64,000 nucleotides of DNA from Anaerovibrio lipolyticus LB2005 (GTDB taxonomy: Bacteria; Bacillota; Negativicutes; Selenomonadales; Selenomonadaceae), in assembly GCF_000621545.1 (NCBI RefSeq), contig NZ_JHYA01000005.1:186001-250000 (forward strand). Reading direction: 5' to 3'. Below are positions 9,079 through 18,116 of the stretch, one piece after another (the first letter of the stretch is position 1; each line of letters opens with the position of its first letter). Both the position numbers and the translations under genes were made by a program. The notes under the pieces are model-generated. The model was not told where the DNA came from. It saw nothing but the letters and a program-made list of their open reading frames with translations, and did not search any database.

Positions 9079-9773
9079 TGGAAGCTATGAGAATTCTTAC
9101 TGTAGGTGACTGCGCTGTATCTGTGGAGTTCGGCCAGGAAATCAGTCTGGAAATTAATCATAAGGTTATGGCTCTGAAAATGGTGCTGGAGCGGGAGCCC
9201 ATCAGGGGAATTGTGGAGCTGATACCCACCTATTGCTCCCTGCTTATTCAATATGACCCTATGGACCTTCGCTATGGGCAGCTGCGGGACAGGCTGGAAG
9301 CCTTGGTAACTCAGTTGGATGAGGTGGAAATGCCACCAAAACAGGTGGTGGAAATTCCCGTGGTCTATGGCGGTGAATATGGCCCTGATTTGGGAGAGGT
9401 TGCCAGAGCCCATAATATCAGCGAGGAGGAGGTTATAAAGCTCCATTCTGAGCCGGAATATCCCATTTATATGCTGGGCTTTGTGGCGGGATTTCCCTAT
9501 CTGGGGGGGATGAACAAGGCCATTGCCACACCCCGGAAGCAAAGTCCCCGCCTTAAAATTGAGGCGGGCAGTGTGGGCATAGCCGGTGAGCAGACGGGTA
9601 TCTATTCCGTGGAATCTCCTGGTGGCTGGCAGATTATTGGCCGCACCCCATTAAAGCTATATGACGTGAATCGTAATGAACCTGTGCTGCTAAAGGCTGG
9701 GCAGTACATTAAATTTAAACCAATTACCAAAGAAGAATTTAGGGCGATGGAAAATGAGCATAAAGGTGATTAA
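9078..9773 (+). CDS. pxpB: 5-oxoprolinase subunit PxpB (KipI-like)
   Basis: Subunit B of 5-oxoprolinase, homologous to KipI of Bacillus and to the N-terminal part of allophanate hydrolase subunits. 231 residues. Recognisable segments are YMLGFVAGFPYLGGM, ATPRKQSPRLKIEAGSVGIAG and SPGGWQIIGRTPLKLYD. It starts on the last base of pxpA and overlaps pxpC by 20 bases, so the three subunits are translationally coupled. ATG 9087 is an alternative start. In Bacillus KipI also inhibits a sporulation kinase; nothing here suggests that role. Confidence 0.93.
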   Translation: MEAMRILTVGDCAVSVEFGQEISLEINHKVMALKMVLEREPIRGIVELIPTYCSLLIQYDPMDLRYGQLRDRLEALVTQLDEVEMPPKQVVEIPVVYGGEYGPDLGEVARAHNISEEEVIKLHSEPEYPIYMLGFVAGFPYLGGMNKAIATPRKQSPRLKIEAGSVGIAGEQTGIYSVESPGGWQIIGRTPLKLYDVNRNEPVLLKAGQYIKFKPITKEEFRAMENEHKGD

Positions 9774-10845
9774 CAGTGGACTTATGACCACGATACAGGA
9801 TAAGGGGAGAATGGGCTATCAGGCCAGCGGTATGCAGGTATCCGGGGATATGGACAGATATTCGGCCAGTATCGCCAATGCCTTGGTAGGCAATGAGGAT
9901 GATGCCCCATTGCTGGAATGTACCTATTTGGGACCGGAGTTGGAGGCCAGTGAGGATGTGCTGGTGGCAGTAACAGGTGGTGAACCAAAGGTTTTGGTAG
10001 ATAATAAGCCTGTTCATGCCTATGAGTCCTTGATTCTTCATAAGGGGCAGCATATTAAGGTAGCCTCCATGGATGAAGGGATCAGAGCTTATATAGCCAT
10101 AGATGGTGGCATCGATGTTCCGCTGGTGCTGGGAAGCCATTCCACCAATTTAAAGCTGGGAATAGGCGGCGCAGAAGGCAGCAAGCTGTATAACGGTGAA
10201 GTGCTGAATACGGGAAGGCCCACAGATTTGGCCAAGGCCATTATTTCCGGGAAGTCCCATATCCGCCATACGGATCATGAATATATGGCCCATCATCATT
10301 TGTGGCAGGAAAATAATCACGGTGACAGCCATGAAATACGTATTGTGCTAGGGCCACAGGATGATTATTTCACCCCGGAGGCGGTAAAAGCCCTTGATGG
10401 TGCAGTTTATACCATATCCAACGATTCTGACCGCATGGGCTATCGTTTGGAGGGGGATATAATTCAGCGTGCCACCCAAAGGGATATGATTACTGATGGC
10501 ATAGTATTTGGTTCCATACAGGTGCCTCCAAATGGACAGCCAATTATTATGATGGCAGACCATCAGACCACCGGCGGCTATCCAAAGGTGGCTACGGTTA
10601 TTTCGGCTGATTTGCCCCTTTTAGCCCAGTGTTCTCCTGGCAGTAAGATAACCTTTAAGGTGATTTCAGTGGAGGAAGCCCAGGATATTTACGTTCAATT
10701 TCGGTTGGCCATGAAGGAGCAGATTGCACTTATGGATAAGGACACAGAAGATGAAGAATGGCCGGACAGCCGGCCCGGGGTAAGGAATTATAATTTGAAA
10801 ATTGACGGACAACTTTTTCGGGTGTCTGTGGAAGAAGTAAAATGA
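9754..10845 (+). CDS. pxpC: 5-oxoprolinase subunit PxpC (KipA-like, biotin-dependent carboxyltransferase fold)
   Basis: Subunit C of 5-oxoprolinase, 363 residues. Family landmarks are the start IKVINSGLMTTIQDKGRMGYQASGM, the central SDRMGYRLEG and ITDGIVFGSIQVPPNGQPIIMMADHQTTGGYPKVATVIS. It resembles the AHS2/urea-carboxylase C-terminal region but lacks a biotin attachment site, as is normal for PxpC. It begins inside pxpB and is followed after 39 bases by the DUF1445 gene. The C-terminal ~40 residues are charged (DKDTEDEEWPDSRPGVRNYNL) and include the family's late RPGVRNYN segment. Confidence 0.92.
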   Translation: MSIKVINSGLMTTIQDKGRMGYQASGMQVSGDMDRYSASIANALVGNEDDAPLLECTYLGPELEASEDVLVAVTGGEPKVLVDNKPVHAYESLILHKGQHIKVASMDEGIRAYIAIDGGIDVPLVLGSHSTNLKLGIGGAEGSKLYNGEVLNTGRPTDLAKAIISGKSHIRHTDHEYMAHHHLWQENNHGDSHEIRIVLGPQDDYFTPEAVKALDGAVYTISNDSDRMGYRLEGDIIQRATQRDMITDGIVFGSIQVPPNGQPIIMMADHQTTGGYPKVATVISADLPLLAQCSPGSKITFKVISVEEAQDIYVQFRLAMKEQIALMDKDTEDEEWPDSRPGVRNYNLKIDGQLFRVSVEEVK

Positions 10846-10884
10846 GAAGATAATCAAGTGAAAGCAAAAAGGGAGGCGGTTACG

Positions 10885-11691
10885 GTGTCGGAATATGGAG
10901 ATATGCGTCCTGAGGACTTATGGATAAAAATAAGAAATGGGGAAATAACGGGCCAGACCTCTGGTATGGCCAATGGCTATGCCCAGGCCAATCTGGTAAT
11001 ATTGCCGGAAAAATACGCTGGGGATTTTGAGGAATTCGCCAGAAAAAATCCAAAGCCATGTCCGCTGCTGGAGGTAATTCACGGCAGTAAATTTGTGAAG
11101 GATATGGGTGAAGGCGCCAATATTCTTACAGATATACCGAAATATCGCATTTTTGAAAATGGAGTGCTTACCAAGGAGGTTACTGATGCCACCCCATATT
11201 GGCAGGATGATTTTGTGGTGTTCCTTATTGGTTGCAGCTTTTCCTTTGAGGAAGCTTTAATGGAGGCTCATATTGACATCCGTCATATATCCATGGGTTG
11301 CAACGTTCCCATGTTTAAGACCACCACCATGTGTGAGCCAGCGGGAATCTTTGAGGGTGAGCTGGTGGTGAGCATGCGGCCAATGACGGCCCAGAATGCC
11401 ATGATAGCCGATGCCATAACCGGTCGTTTTCCTAATGTTCATGGTGCCCCAGTGAATATAGGGCATCCGGAAAAGCTGGGAATAAAGGATGTACTAAAGC
11501 CGGATTATGGTGACCCTGTATCCTTTAAGCCAGGTGAAATTCCTGTATTTTGGGCTTGCGGGGTAACCCCTCAGGCTGTGATTGAACATGCCAAGCTGCC
11601 ATTGGTAATAACACATGCTCCTGGTTGCATGTTTATTACCAACAAGCTGAATAGTGAAATAAATGATTTTTTGGAAAGCAAGAAAAAATAA
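10885..11691 (+). CDS. D-glutamate cyclase-like hydro-lyase (DUF1445, YcsI type)
   Basis: Member of PF07286, called putative hydro-lyase and later D-glutamate cyclase. Landmarks: GMANGYAQANLVILP, FLIGCSFSFEEAL, RHISMGCNVPMFKTT, GELVVSMRPM, HGAPVNIGHPEKLGI, PVFWACGVTPQAVI and HAPGCMFITN. In mammalian DGLUCY this domain is joined to the DUF4392 domain and the protein cyclises D-glutamate to 5-oxo-D-proline. I chose GTG 10885 because GGGAGG lies 8 bases upstream; GTG 10858 would add nine residues with a poorer SD. The next gene encodes the DUF4392 half, so the enzyme is probably split here. The bacterial reaction is inferred from family knowledge. Confidence 0.9.
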   Translation: MSEYGDMRPEDLWIKIRNGEITGQTSGMANGYAQANLVILPEKYAGDFEEFARKNPKPCPLLEVIHGSKFVKDMGEGANILTDIPKYRIFENGVLTKEVTDATPYWQDDFVVFLIGCSFSFEEALMEAHIDIRHISMGCNVPMFKTTTMCEPAGIFEGELVVSMRPMTAQNAMIADAITGRFPNVHGAPVNIGHPEKLGIKDVLKPDYGDPVSFKPGEIPVFWACGVTPQAVIEHAKLPLVITHAPGCMFITNKLNSEINDFLESKKK

Positions 11692-11718
11692 ACAACAGCA
11701 TTATGAGGAGTGAGCATC

Positions 11719-12618
11719 ATGACTTTTTATGAGAAGCTGGACAGTATAATGAAGGAAGACCCGGGGAAGCGTGGTTTAATTCCCACCATGCCACCAAATC
11801 CCGTAAGGGAATTGGACAAGGCCCTGGACAGTATGGAAAGGGTTATACTTTTGACAGGCTTTCCCACCCGTCTGGGTGAAAATAAATGGATAGGAGAAAC
11901 GGATGGCCCATTGGGGACAGCAAATATTGCCGTGGCCCTGGAGAAGCTGGGGATATCTGTTATGCCCATGACGGATAGTCAGGGGTACAGACCCTTTGAG
12001 GCGGCACTGAAAACCATTGGCTGTAAAACCCGTCCAACTCTTATTCCTTATGAAGAAACGGAAGCCTTTATTATTCGTTTGCTGAACAAGTTTAAACCCA
12101 CCCATCTTATAACCCTTGAGCGGCCGGGGAAGGCCAAGGATGGGCATTATCATAATATGGGGGGCAAAATAATAGATGATATGCTGACGGATTGCTCCTG
12201 TATAATTGACGAAGCAAAAAAACGGGGAGTGATTACCATCTCCATTGGTGATGGCGGCAATGAAATCGGCATGGGAGCCCTGCGAGATGTTATTGAGGCC
12301 AAGGTGCCCCATGGAGTGGAAATCTGTGCCTCGGAGTGCGCCCAAATCCCCTTGGTATCAGGTGTATCCAACTGGTGGGGCTGGGGGATATGTGCCCTTC
12401 TCAGCCTAAAGCATGGGAAAAATCTCCTTTCGGACAAGGAAATGGAAAAGAAGCTCATTAAGGCCATTGTGGCCGCCGGCAGCGTGGATGGCTGCACCCG
12501 TCAAAATGGACCTACGGTGGACAGACTGCCTATGAGTGTGCATCTGGATATTTTGAAGAAGGTACAGACAATATTTAATGAAGAACACAAGATAAATGGA
12601 CAGGTGACAGTTGGCTAG
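11719..12618 (+). CDS. DUF4392 protein (D-glutamate cyclase C-terminal-domain-like)
   Basis: 299 residues matching the PF14336 family, the C-terminal part of mammalian D-glutamate cyclase. Visible features: PNPVRELDKALDSMERVILLTGFPT, ETDGPLGTANIAVALEKLG, a Gly-rich ISIGDGGNEIGMGAL loop (~residues 176-190) and VSNWWGWGI. ATG 11719 is preferred over GTG 11710 because GAGGAG at 11705 is 8 bases before it. It lies 27 bases after the DUF1445 gene on the same strand. Its last 18 bases, including the TAG stop, form the left edge of a 204-bp imperfect palindrome, so the C-terminus (GQVTVG) may have been shaped by that element. Confidence 0.88.
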   Translation: MTFYEKLDSIMKEDPGKRGLIPTMPPNPVRELDKALDSMERVILLTGFPTRLGENKWIGETDGPLGTANIAVALEKLGISVMPMTDSQGYRPFEAALKTIGCKTRPTLIPYEETEAFIIRLLNKFKPTHLITLERPGKAKDGHYHNMGGKIIDDMLTDCSCIIDEAKKRGVITISIGDGGNEIGMGALRDVIEAKVPHGVEICASECAQIPLVSGVSNWWGWGICALLSLKHGKNLLSDKEMEKKLIKAIVAAGSVDGCTRQNGPTVDRLPMSVHLDILKKVQTIFNEEHKINGQVTVG

Positions 12619-12804
12619 CGCAGTTGAACAGGTCACGTTAAGAAAATATTTTTTGCATTCCTGCATTAGCGATAAAAATTATCTGTTTGAGAGACGCGGA
12701 ACCAGTTTTGTAATGGCGGAGCGAGTTATAATTTTTATCGCTATTTTATTTTCTGCAAAAAATAATTTTAGTGACGTGTTCTTGCGATAGCCAGCTATCA
12801 CCTG
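12601..12804. repeat. 204-bp imperfect palindrome with ~82-base arms
   Basis: The left arm (12601-12682) and right arm (12728-12804) are imperfect reverse complements. The outer ends CAGGTGA / TCACCTG and inner blocks GCGATAAAAATTAT / ATAATTTTTATCGC are exact; the middle includes ATTTTTTGCA / TGCAAAAAAT and GGTCAC / GTGACG-like pairs with small indels. The loop is 12683-12727. It begins inside the last codons of the DUF4392 gene and fills most of the gap to gatC. It encodes no open reading frame of note. It could be a MITE-like element, a repeated structured RNA or a large terminator; I cannot see target-site duplications. Confidence 0.8.
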
Positions 12805-12824
12805 CCCTAATTTTGTTTCAGCGG

Positions 12825-12853
12825 TTTAAATTAGCCTAATATTATGATATAAT
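12825..12853 (+). promoter_or_regulatory. Promoter candidate for gatCAB
   Basis: TTTAAA (12825-12830) and TATAAT (12848-12853) are separated by 17 bp, 59 bases before the gatC ATG and just outside the palindrome. Confidence 0.55.
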
Positions 12854-12911
12854 TGCTTCTGTGTGTAAACAATGAAATCTATATCAAATATATGATTTGG
12901 ATGGTGATAAA

Positions 12912-13202
12912 ATGAAGGTTACCAAGAAGGATATGGAAAATGTAGCAGTATTGTCCCGTCTGGATATTCCTGCTGACAAGGAGGCTCAGTACACCCAGCA
13001 GCTCAATGATGTGCTGGAGTATTTTGACAATCTGAGCGCCGTTAATACCGACGATATTAAGCCACTGGCCCATGTATTGCCTATCAGCAATGTGTTCCGT
13101 GAGGACGTGGTGAAGGAATCCCTTGATCGCGATTTGGCTTTGTCCAATGCGCCACTTAAGGAAGATGGCTATTTCAAGGTTCCAAAGGTATTGGAAGACT
13201 AA
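12912..13202 (+). CDS. gatC: Asp-tRNA(Asn)/Glu-tRNA(Gln) amidotransferase subunit C
   Basis: Small subunit of the GatCAB amidotransferase, which converts misacylated Glu-tRNA(Gln) and Asp-tRNA(Asn) to the correct species. 96 residues, normal length. Typical segments: [55 protein letters not shown] and a C-terminal [17 protein letters not shown]. The start at ATG 12912 begins the conserved region; the SD is weak (GGATGG upstream). First gene of gatC-gatA-gatB, with a TATAAT box upstream. Confidence 0.96.
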   Translation: MKVTKKDMENVAVLSRLDIPADKEAQYTQQLNDVLEYFDNLSAVNTDDIKPLAHVLPISNVFREDVVKESLDRDLALSNAPLKEDGYFKVPKVLED

Positions 13203-13218
13203 ACTAGGAGGCAGCACT

Positions 13219-14688
13219 GTGAAATTATTTGAACAGCCAGCACATGTCCTGCATGACATGCTTGTTAATAAAGAAATAACCTCACTGGAGCTTACTGAAG
13301 CAGTTTTGGCCCGTATTGATGAGGTGGAGGGTGATGTTAAGGCTTATCTGACCATTACCCGTGACGAGGCTATTGCCCAGGCAAAGGCCGTAGATGAGAA
13401 GATTGCCAAGGGTGAGACCATTTCCTTCTTGGAAGGTATCCCTGGCGCCATTAAGGATAACATCTGCACCAAGGGTGTAAAGACTACCTGTGCATCCAAG
13501 ATTCTGCAGAATTTCGTTGCTCCTTATGATGCAACCGTTATGACCAAGCTGAAGGCTCAGAACCCTGTTATTATTGGTAAGGCCAACATGGATGAGTTTG
13601 CCATGGGTGGTTCCACTGAGAATTCCGCTTTCCAGAAAACCGGCAATCCGTGGAATACTGAGTGTGTTCCTGGTGGTTCCTCCGGTGGTAGTGCCGCTGC
13701 TGTTGCTGCTGGTACTGCTGTATGGGCCCTGGGCTCCGATACTGGCGGATCCATCCGTCAGCCAGCATCCTTCTGCGGTGTTGTAGGTATGAAGCCAACC
13801 TATGGCCGTGTATCCCGTTATGGTCTGGTGGCTTATGCGTCCTCTTTGGACCAGATTGGACCTATAACCAAGGATGTTACTGACTGTGCTCATATCTTAA
13901 ATATTATCTCCGGCCGTGATGAAATGGATTCCACCAGCGTAAATGAGGAAGTACCTGATTTTACAAAGGCTCTGGTGGAGGATGTTAAGGGCCTGAAGGT
14001 GGGTATTCCTAAGGAATACTTCGTAAAGGGCATGGACCCTGATGTGGAAAAGACCGTTCGTGAGGCTATTGATAAGCTGAAGGAGCTGGGTGCTGAAATC
14101 CTTGAGATTTCCCTGCCAAATACCGATTATGCTATTTCTACATATTATCTTATTTCCCCAGCTGAGGCTGCTACCAATCTTGCCCGCTATGACGGCGTAA
14201 GCTATGGTGAGCGTGCTGAGGATGCTGCTGATTTGGTTGAGATGATGACCAAGACCCGTACCCAGTATTTGGGTGAGGAGGTTAAGCGCCGTATTATGAT
14301 TGGTAACTATGCCCTTAGTGCTGGTTACTATGATGCCTATTACTTGAAGGCCCTGAAGGTTCGTCGCCTTATTAAGGAGGACTTCGATAAGGCCTTTGAG
14401 CAGGTGGATGTAATTGTATGTCCTACTGCACCAACCCCTGCCTATAAGATTGGTGAGAAGATTTCCAACCCACTGGAAATGTATTTGCAGGATGCCTGCA
14501 CGGTTCCTCTTAATCTTGCTGGTCTTCCTGGTATTTCCGTACCATGTGGTTACAGCTCCGACAATATGCCAATCGGTTTACAGATTATTGGTAAGGCCCT
14601 GGACGAGGAGACTATTCTCCGTGTGGCCTACACTTATGAGCAGAGTCAGTCATTCCATAATGACCGCGCTCAGTTGGGAGGTAACTAA
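13219..14688 (+). CDS. gatA: Glu-tRNA(Gln) amidotransferase subunit A
   Basis: Glutaminase subunit of GatCAB, amidase-signature family, 489 residues from GTG 13219, which has TAGGAGG 8 bases upstream. A longer in-frame start at 13123 would overlap gatC and lacks support. The Ser-cisSer-Lys triad region is visible: the Lys in [13 protein letters not shown], then the Gly/Ser-rich [14 protein letters not shown] and the nucleophile region [15 protein letters not shown]. It releases ammonia from glutamine (or asparagine) and channels it to GatB. It is separated from gatC by 16 bases and from gatB by 2 bases. Codon use looks biased, as expected for a well-expressed gene. Confidence 0.97.
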   Translation: MKLFEQPAHVLHDMLVNKEITSLELTEAVLARIDEVEGDVKAYLTITRDEAIAQAKAVDEKIAKGETISFLEGIPGAIKDNICTKGVKTTCASKILQNFVAPYDATVMTKLKAQNPVIIGKANMDEFAMGGSTENSAFQKTGNPWNTECVPGGSSGGSAAAVAAGTAVWALGSDTGGSIRQPASFCGVVGMKPTYGRVSRYGLVAYASSLDQIGPITKDVTDCAHILNIISGRDEMDSTSVNEEVPDFTKALVEDVKGLKVGIPKEYFVKGMDPDVEKTVREAIDKLKELGAEILEISLPNTDYAISTYYLISPAEAATNLARYDGVSYGERAEDAADLVEMMTKTRTQYLGEEVKRRIMIGNYALSAGYYDAYYLKALKVRRLIKEDFDKAFEQVDVIVCPTAPTPAYKIGEKISNPLEMYLQDACTVPLNLAGLPGISVPCGYSSDNMPIGLQIIGKALDEETILRVAYTYEQSQSFHNDRAQLGGN

Positions 14689-14690
14689 GC

Positions 14691-16133
14691 ATGAGCTACG
14701 AGGCAGTTATTGGACTTGAGATCCATAGTGAATTAAAAACTAATACCAAGATTTTCTGTGGCTGTGCTACTACCTTTGGCGCTGAGCACAACACCCATGT
14801 GTGCCCTGTATGTCTTGGTCTTCCAGGGGTATTGCCAACCCTTAACAAGCGGGTTCTGGAATTTGCCATTAAGGCAGGCTTGGCCCTGAATTGTGAGATT
14901 AATAAATTCTCCAAATTTGACCGTAAGAATTATTATTATCCTGACCTTCCAAAGAACTGGCAGACCTCTCAGTATGATTTGCCAATCTGCGAGAATGGTT
15001 ATGTAGATATTACCAAGAGCAATGGTGAAACCAAGCGCATCCGCATCACCCGTATCCACATGGAGGAGGATGCCGGTAAGCTGGTTCATTCCGGCAACAC
15101 CATTAAGGACTCCGATACATCAAATGTAGATTACAACCGTACTGGCGTACCTCTTATTGAGATCGTATCCGAGCCGGATATGTCTTCCCCTGAGGAAGCC
15201 CGCCTTTATATGGAGAAGGTTAAGTCCATTTTGCAGTACATTGATGTTTCCAACTGTAAGATGGAGGAGGGCAACCTCCGTGCTGACCTTAACGTATCCC
15301 TCCGTCCTGCTGGTAGTGATGTTCTTGGTACCCGTACTGAGATGAAGAACATTAACTCCTTCAAGGCTGTGGAAGAAGCCCTGACTTATGAAATCGAGCG
15401 TCAGGAGGAGGTTCTTGAGGATGGTGGTCACATCATTCAGGAGACCCGTACTTGGGACCCTGACCGCGGCATTACCCTTTCCATGCGCAGCAAGGAAAAT
15501 GCCCATGACTACCGTTATATGCCAGAGCCGGATTTGGTGCCTATCATCACCACTGACGAGGAAATCGAGGCCTTCAGAAAGTCTCTGCCAGAGCTTCCAG
15601 ATGCCCGTAAGGCCCGCCTGGAGGAGCAGTTTGGTCTGTCTGCATACGATGCCGGCATTATTACCAGCTCCCGTGAAATGGCTGAGTATTTTGATGCGGT
15701 TATTGAGACCGGTGCTGATGCCAAGCTGGCAGCAAACTGGATTATGGGAGATTTGTCCAAGAATCTGAATGCTGAGAGCCTGGAAATTTCTGATTCCCCA
15801 GTTGACGCAAAGCGTCTGGGTGAGATGATTGGTCTTATCAGCAAGGGAACTATTTCCTCCAAGATTGCCAAGAAGGTATTTGAGGAAATGTGGAAGAGTC
15901 CTGACAGTCCTGAGAAAATCGTTAAGGACAAGGGCCTGGTACAGATTACTGATACCAAGGCTATTGAGGAAATCGTTGATAAGGTTATCGAGGCGAACCA
16001 GAAGGCTGTTGAGGACTACAAGTCCGGCAACAAAAAGGCTATTGGCGCCCTCGTTGGTCAGGTCATGAAGCAGTCCAAGGGCAAAGCAAACCCACAGACT
16101 GTAAATCAGATTTTGGCCCAGAAGCTGGGATAA
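14691..16133 (+). CDS. gatB: Asp-tRNA(Asn)/Glu-tRNA(Gln) amidotransferase subunit B
   Basis: Kinase/transamidase subunit of GatCAB, 480 residues, full length. N-terminal [15 protein letters not shown] and [15 protein letters not shown], the [21 protein letters not shown] segment, and [10 protein letters not shown] are diagnostic. The C-terminal ~150 residues form the helical and YqeY-like tRNA-binding tail ([31 protein letters not shown]). It phosphorylates the misacylated glutamyl or aspartyl group and amidates it with ammonia from GatA. The presence of GatCAB implies indirect charging of Gln and/or Asn tRNA. A terminator follows. Confidence 0.97.
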   Translation: MSYEAVIGLEIHSELKTNTKIFCGCATTFGAEHNTHVCPVCLGLPGVLPTLNKRVLEFAIKAGLALNCEINKFSKFDRKNYYYPDLPKNWQTSQYDLPICENGYVDITKSNGETKRIRITRIHMEEDAGKLVHSGNTIKDSDTSNVDYNRTGVPLIEIVSEPDMSSPEEARLYMEKVKSILQYIDVSNCKMEEGNLRADLNVSLRPAGSDVLGTRTEMKNINSFKAVEEALTYEIERQEEVLEDGGHIIQETRTWDPDRGITLSMRSKENAHDYRYMPEPDLVPIITTDEEIEAFRKSLPELPDARKARLEEQFGLSAYDAGIITSSREMAEYFDAVIETGADAKLAANWIMGDLSKNLNAESLEISDSPVDAKRLGEMIGLISKGTISSKIAKKVFEEMWKSPDSPEKIVKDKGLVQITDTKAIEEIVDKVIEANQKAVEDYKSGNKKAIGALVGQVMKQSKGKANPQTVNQILAQKLG

Positions 16134-16152
16134 GTACATAGTGAATAATTAA

Positions 16153-16190
16153 ACGGAGCTGTTTCTGTGTGGAGATAGCTTCGTTTTTTT
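16153..16190 (+). terminator. Rho-independent terminator after gatB
   Basis: A 13-bp stem (ACGGAGCTGTTTC against GAGATAGCTTCGT, with G-T pairs and mismatches) around a short loop, followed by seven T. Confidence 0.85.
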
Positions 16191-16301
16191 GTTTTAGCCA
16201 AATTTTTGTCCATTTTAAAGGATTTACCATTTATTTGTCGAAAAATAATAAGGAAATAAAGTAAATTGAGAATAGAAAACAGATTGGAGGCATCATATAT
16301 T

Positions 16302-16967
16302 ATGGATACAATATATCAAATATTTATTGCCAACGGTGCCTTCGCTACTATCTGTAAGGGCCTTTGGGTAACGGTGGAAATCTCCTTGGCTGCCCTTGTA
16401 TTGGGAACCTTGCTGGGGGCTGTGCTGTGCTTCTTCAGAATGGGAAAAAACAGTCCTATGCGATTTTTGACAGCAGGCTACATTGCTTTGGTACGAGGAT
16501 GTCCAGTGCTGATGTTATTGATGCTGCTATTTTACGGCGTGTTGGCCCAAAGTGGACTTACACCAATAGTGGTGGCAATTCTTGCCTTTGCACTTCATAC
16601 GGCGGCCCATGTGGCTGAACTGTTTCGTTCCTCCATTATGGCCACTGATTTTGGACAGGTGGAGGCAGCCAGAACCCTTGGTTTTTCCCGTATCCAGGCT
16701 TTTCGTCTGGTAACCCTGCCTCAGATGATGCACATTGCCAGACCAGTTTATCAGTCCACCATAGTGAACTTGATTCAATGGACCAGCGTAGTAGGCTATG
16801 TGACTATCACTGATCTTACCCGTGTTATTTATAATACGGCCTCCAGAACCATGCAACCAATGATAACTATACTTGGCGGAATGATTATCTATATTGCCAT
16901 ATCCTATTGCGTATATGGAATCTTCGCTTGGCTGGAATGGCGGGATAAGAGGGAGGTGGCGGAATAA
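16302..16967 (+). CDS. Amino-acid ABC transporter permease (HisM/GlnP type)
   Basis: Integral membrane subunit of a polar-amino-acid ABC importer, 221 residues. It has an N-terminal KGLWVTVEISLAALVLGTLLGAVLCFF helix typical of the His/Glu/Gln/Arg permease family, the RGCPVLMLLMLLFYG segment, and the EAA loop that contacts the ATPase (EAARTLGFSRIQAFRLVTLPQ). About five transmembrane helices. ATG 16302 has GGAGG 11 bases upstream; the in-frame extension to 16266 is unlikely. Only one permease is present, so a homodimer is expected. The stop is directly followed by the ATPase start. The substrate cannot be told. Confidence 0.9.
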   Translation: MDTIYQIFIANGAFATICKGLWVTVEISLAALVLGTLLGAVLCFFRMGKNSPMRFLTAGYIALVRGCPVLMLLMLLFYGVLAQSGLTPIVVAILAFALHTAAHVAELFRSSIMATDFGQVEAARTLGFSRIQAFRLVTLPQMMHIARPVYQSTIVNLIQWTSVVGYVTITDLTRVIYNTASRTMQPMITILGGMIIYIAISYCVYGIFAWLEWRDKREVAE

Positions 16968-18092
16968 ATGGGCATTCTTGATGTAAAGGGCCTGTCCAAA
17001 GCCTTTGGGGATTTACAGGTGTTAAACAATGTTGACCTCAGTGTTCAGGAGGGAGAGCGGATTGCCATTATCGGGGCCTCTGGCTGTGGTAAAAGCGTTT
17101 TCCTGCGTTGCTTGAATCTTTTAGAGGTACCGGATGAAGGTCATATAACCATTGATGGTGAGGAAATTACAGCCAAGGGAGCTAATATTGACCTTATTCG
17201 CCGTCAGATGGGTATGGTATTCCAGAAATTTCATCTCTTTTCCCATTACAATGTGATGGATAATTTGTGCTTGGCACCAACCTATCTTTTAGGTATGGAC
17301 CGTCAGACGGCGGAGAAAAAGGCTATGTCCTTGCTGTCTCAGGTGGGGTTGGCCTCCAAGGCAAAGGTATATCCTACAGTTTTGTCAGGTGGTCAGCAAC
17401 AGCGTATTGCCATTTGTCGTGCTCTTATGATGGAGCCAAAGGTGTTGCTGTTGGATGAGCCTACCAGTGCCTTGGATCCTACGATGGTAGGCGAGGTGTT
17501 GGCGGTTATTCGGATGCTGGCAAAGAAAAAACTGACCATGATTATCGTTACCCATGAAATGAAATTTGCTCAGGAAGTGGCAAATCGCGTATTGTTTTTT
17601 GCTGATCATGGGATATATGAGCAGGGCCCGCCGGAGGAGATTTTCAATTCTCCAAAGAGGGAAAAAACCATTTCCTTTATACGCAAGCATACATTCTTCA
17701 GTTATGAAATTTCCAAACGGTCGGAGTTTGACCTGATGAAGCTCCAGGGGGGAATTTGGAGCTTTGCGGAAAAATACGGTATAAATGATAAGCATACTTA
17801 TTTGCTCCAGCTTTCCAGCGAGGAGCTGATATATGAATTTTTCCATGGCAGCTTTGCCGACGATGAGGAGGTGGACCTTAAGCTGGATGTGACTTATGCT
17901 CAAGCCATGGATCGCATCATCTTGGAAGTTGTTAGCGGTGGTGCTGCCTACGACCCGATTTTGGCTGAAAGTCAGGATGAGGATGGTATGGAGCATATTG
18001 GTATCACCCTGTTGAAAAAACGGGTATCCAGTATTTCTTACACCCACGAGGGTGGAAAGAACCGGGTGCGTGTTGAAGTTGCAGGAAATTAA
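16968..18092 (+). CDS. Amino-acid ABC transporter ATPase with a C-terminal RsbW/GHKL-like tail
   Basis: Residues 1-~243 are a complete polar-amino-acid ABC ATPase: Walker A GASGCGKS (36-43), Q-loop FQKFHLF, signature LSGGQQQR (139-146), Walker B LLLDEP (160-165), switch His196. A family protein would end near 245, but this one has ~130 more residues. The tail (244-374) reads like an anti-sigma-factor/RsbW ATPase domain: an alpha-helical SSEELIYEFFHGSF where an N-box helix would be, then an AAYDPI segment, then GMEHIGITLLKKRVSSISYTHEGGKNRVRV, which resembles the G2 and last strands of that fold. The N-box Asn and D-box Asp are not present, so it is probably a degenerate, non-catalytic module. 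Immediately follows the permease. Confidence 0.9.
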   Translation: MGILDVKGLSKAFGDLQVLNNVDLSVQEGERIAIIGASGCGKSVFLRCLNLLEVPDEGHITIDGEEITAKGANIDLIRRQMGMVFQKFHLFSHYNVMDNLCLAPTYLLGMDRQTAEKKAMSLLSQVGLASKAKVYPTVLSGGQQQRIAICRALMMEPKVLLLDEPTSALDPTMVGEVLAVIRMLAKKKLTMIIVTHEMKFAQEVANRVLFFADHGIYEQGPPEEIFNSPKREKTISFIRKHTFFSYEISKRSEFDLMKLQGGIWSFAEKYGINDKHTYLLQLSSEELIYEFFHGSFADDEEVDLKLDVTYAQAMDRIILEVVSGGAAYDPILAESQDEDGMEHIGITLLKKRVSSISYTHEGGKNRVRVEVAGN

Positions 18093-18116
18093 TTTGAGAT
18101 TGAGGAGGAAAGAAAA

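Noticed and set aside
13123-13218. 32-codon N-terminal extension of GatA
   Set aside because: It overlaps gatC, whereas GTG 13219 has a strong SD and gives the standard GatA N-terminus.
15120-16139. 339-codon open frame antisense to gatB
   Set aside because: Shadow of gatB arising from codon bias; no recognisable family.
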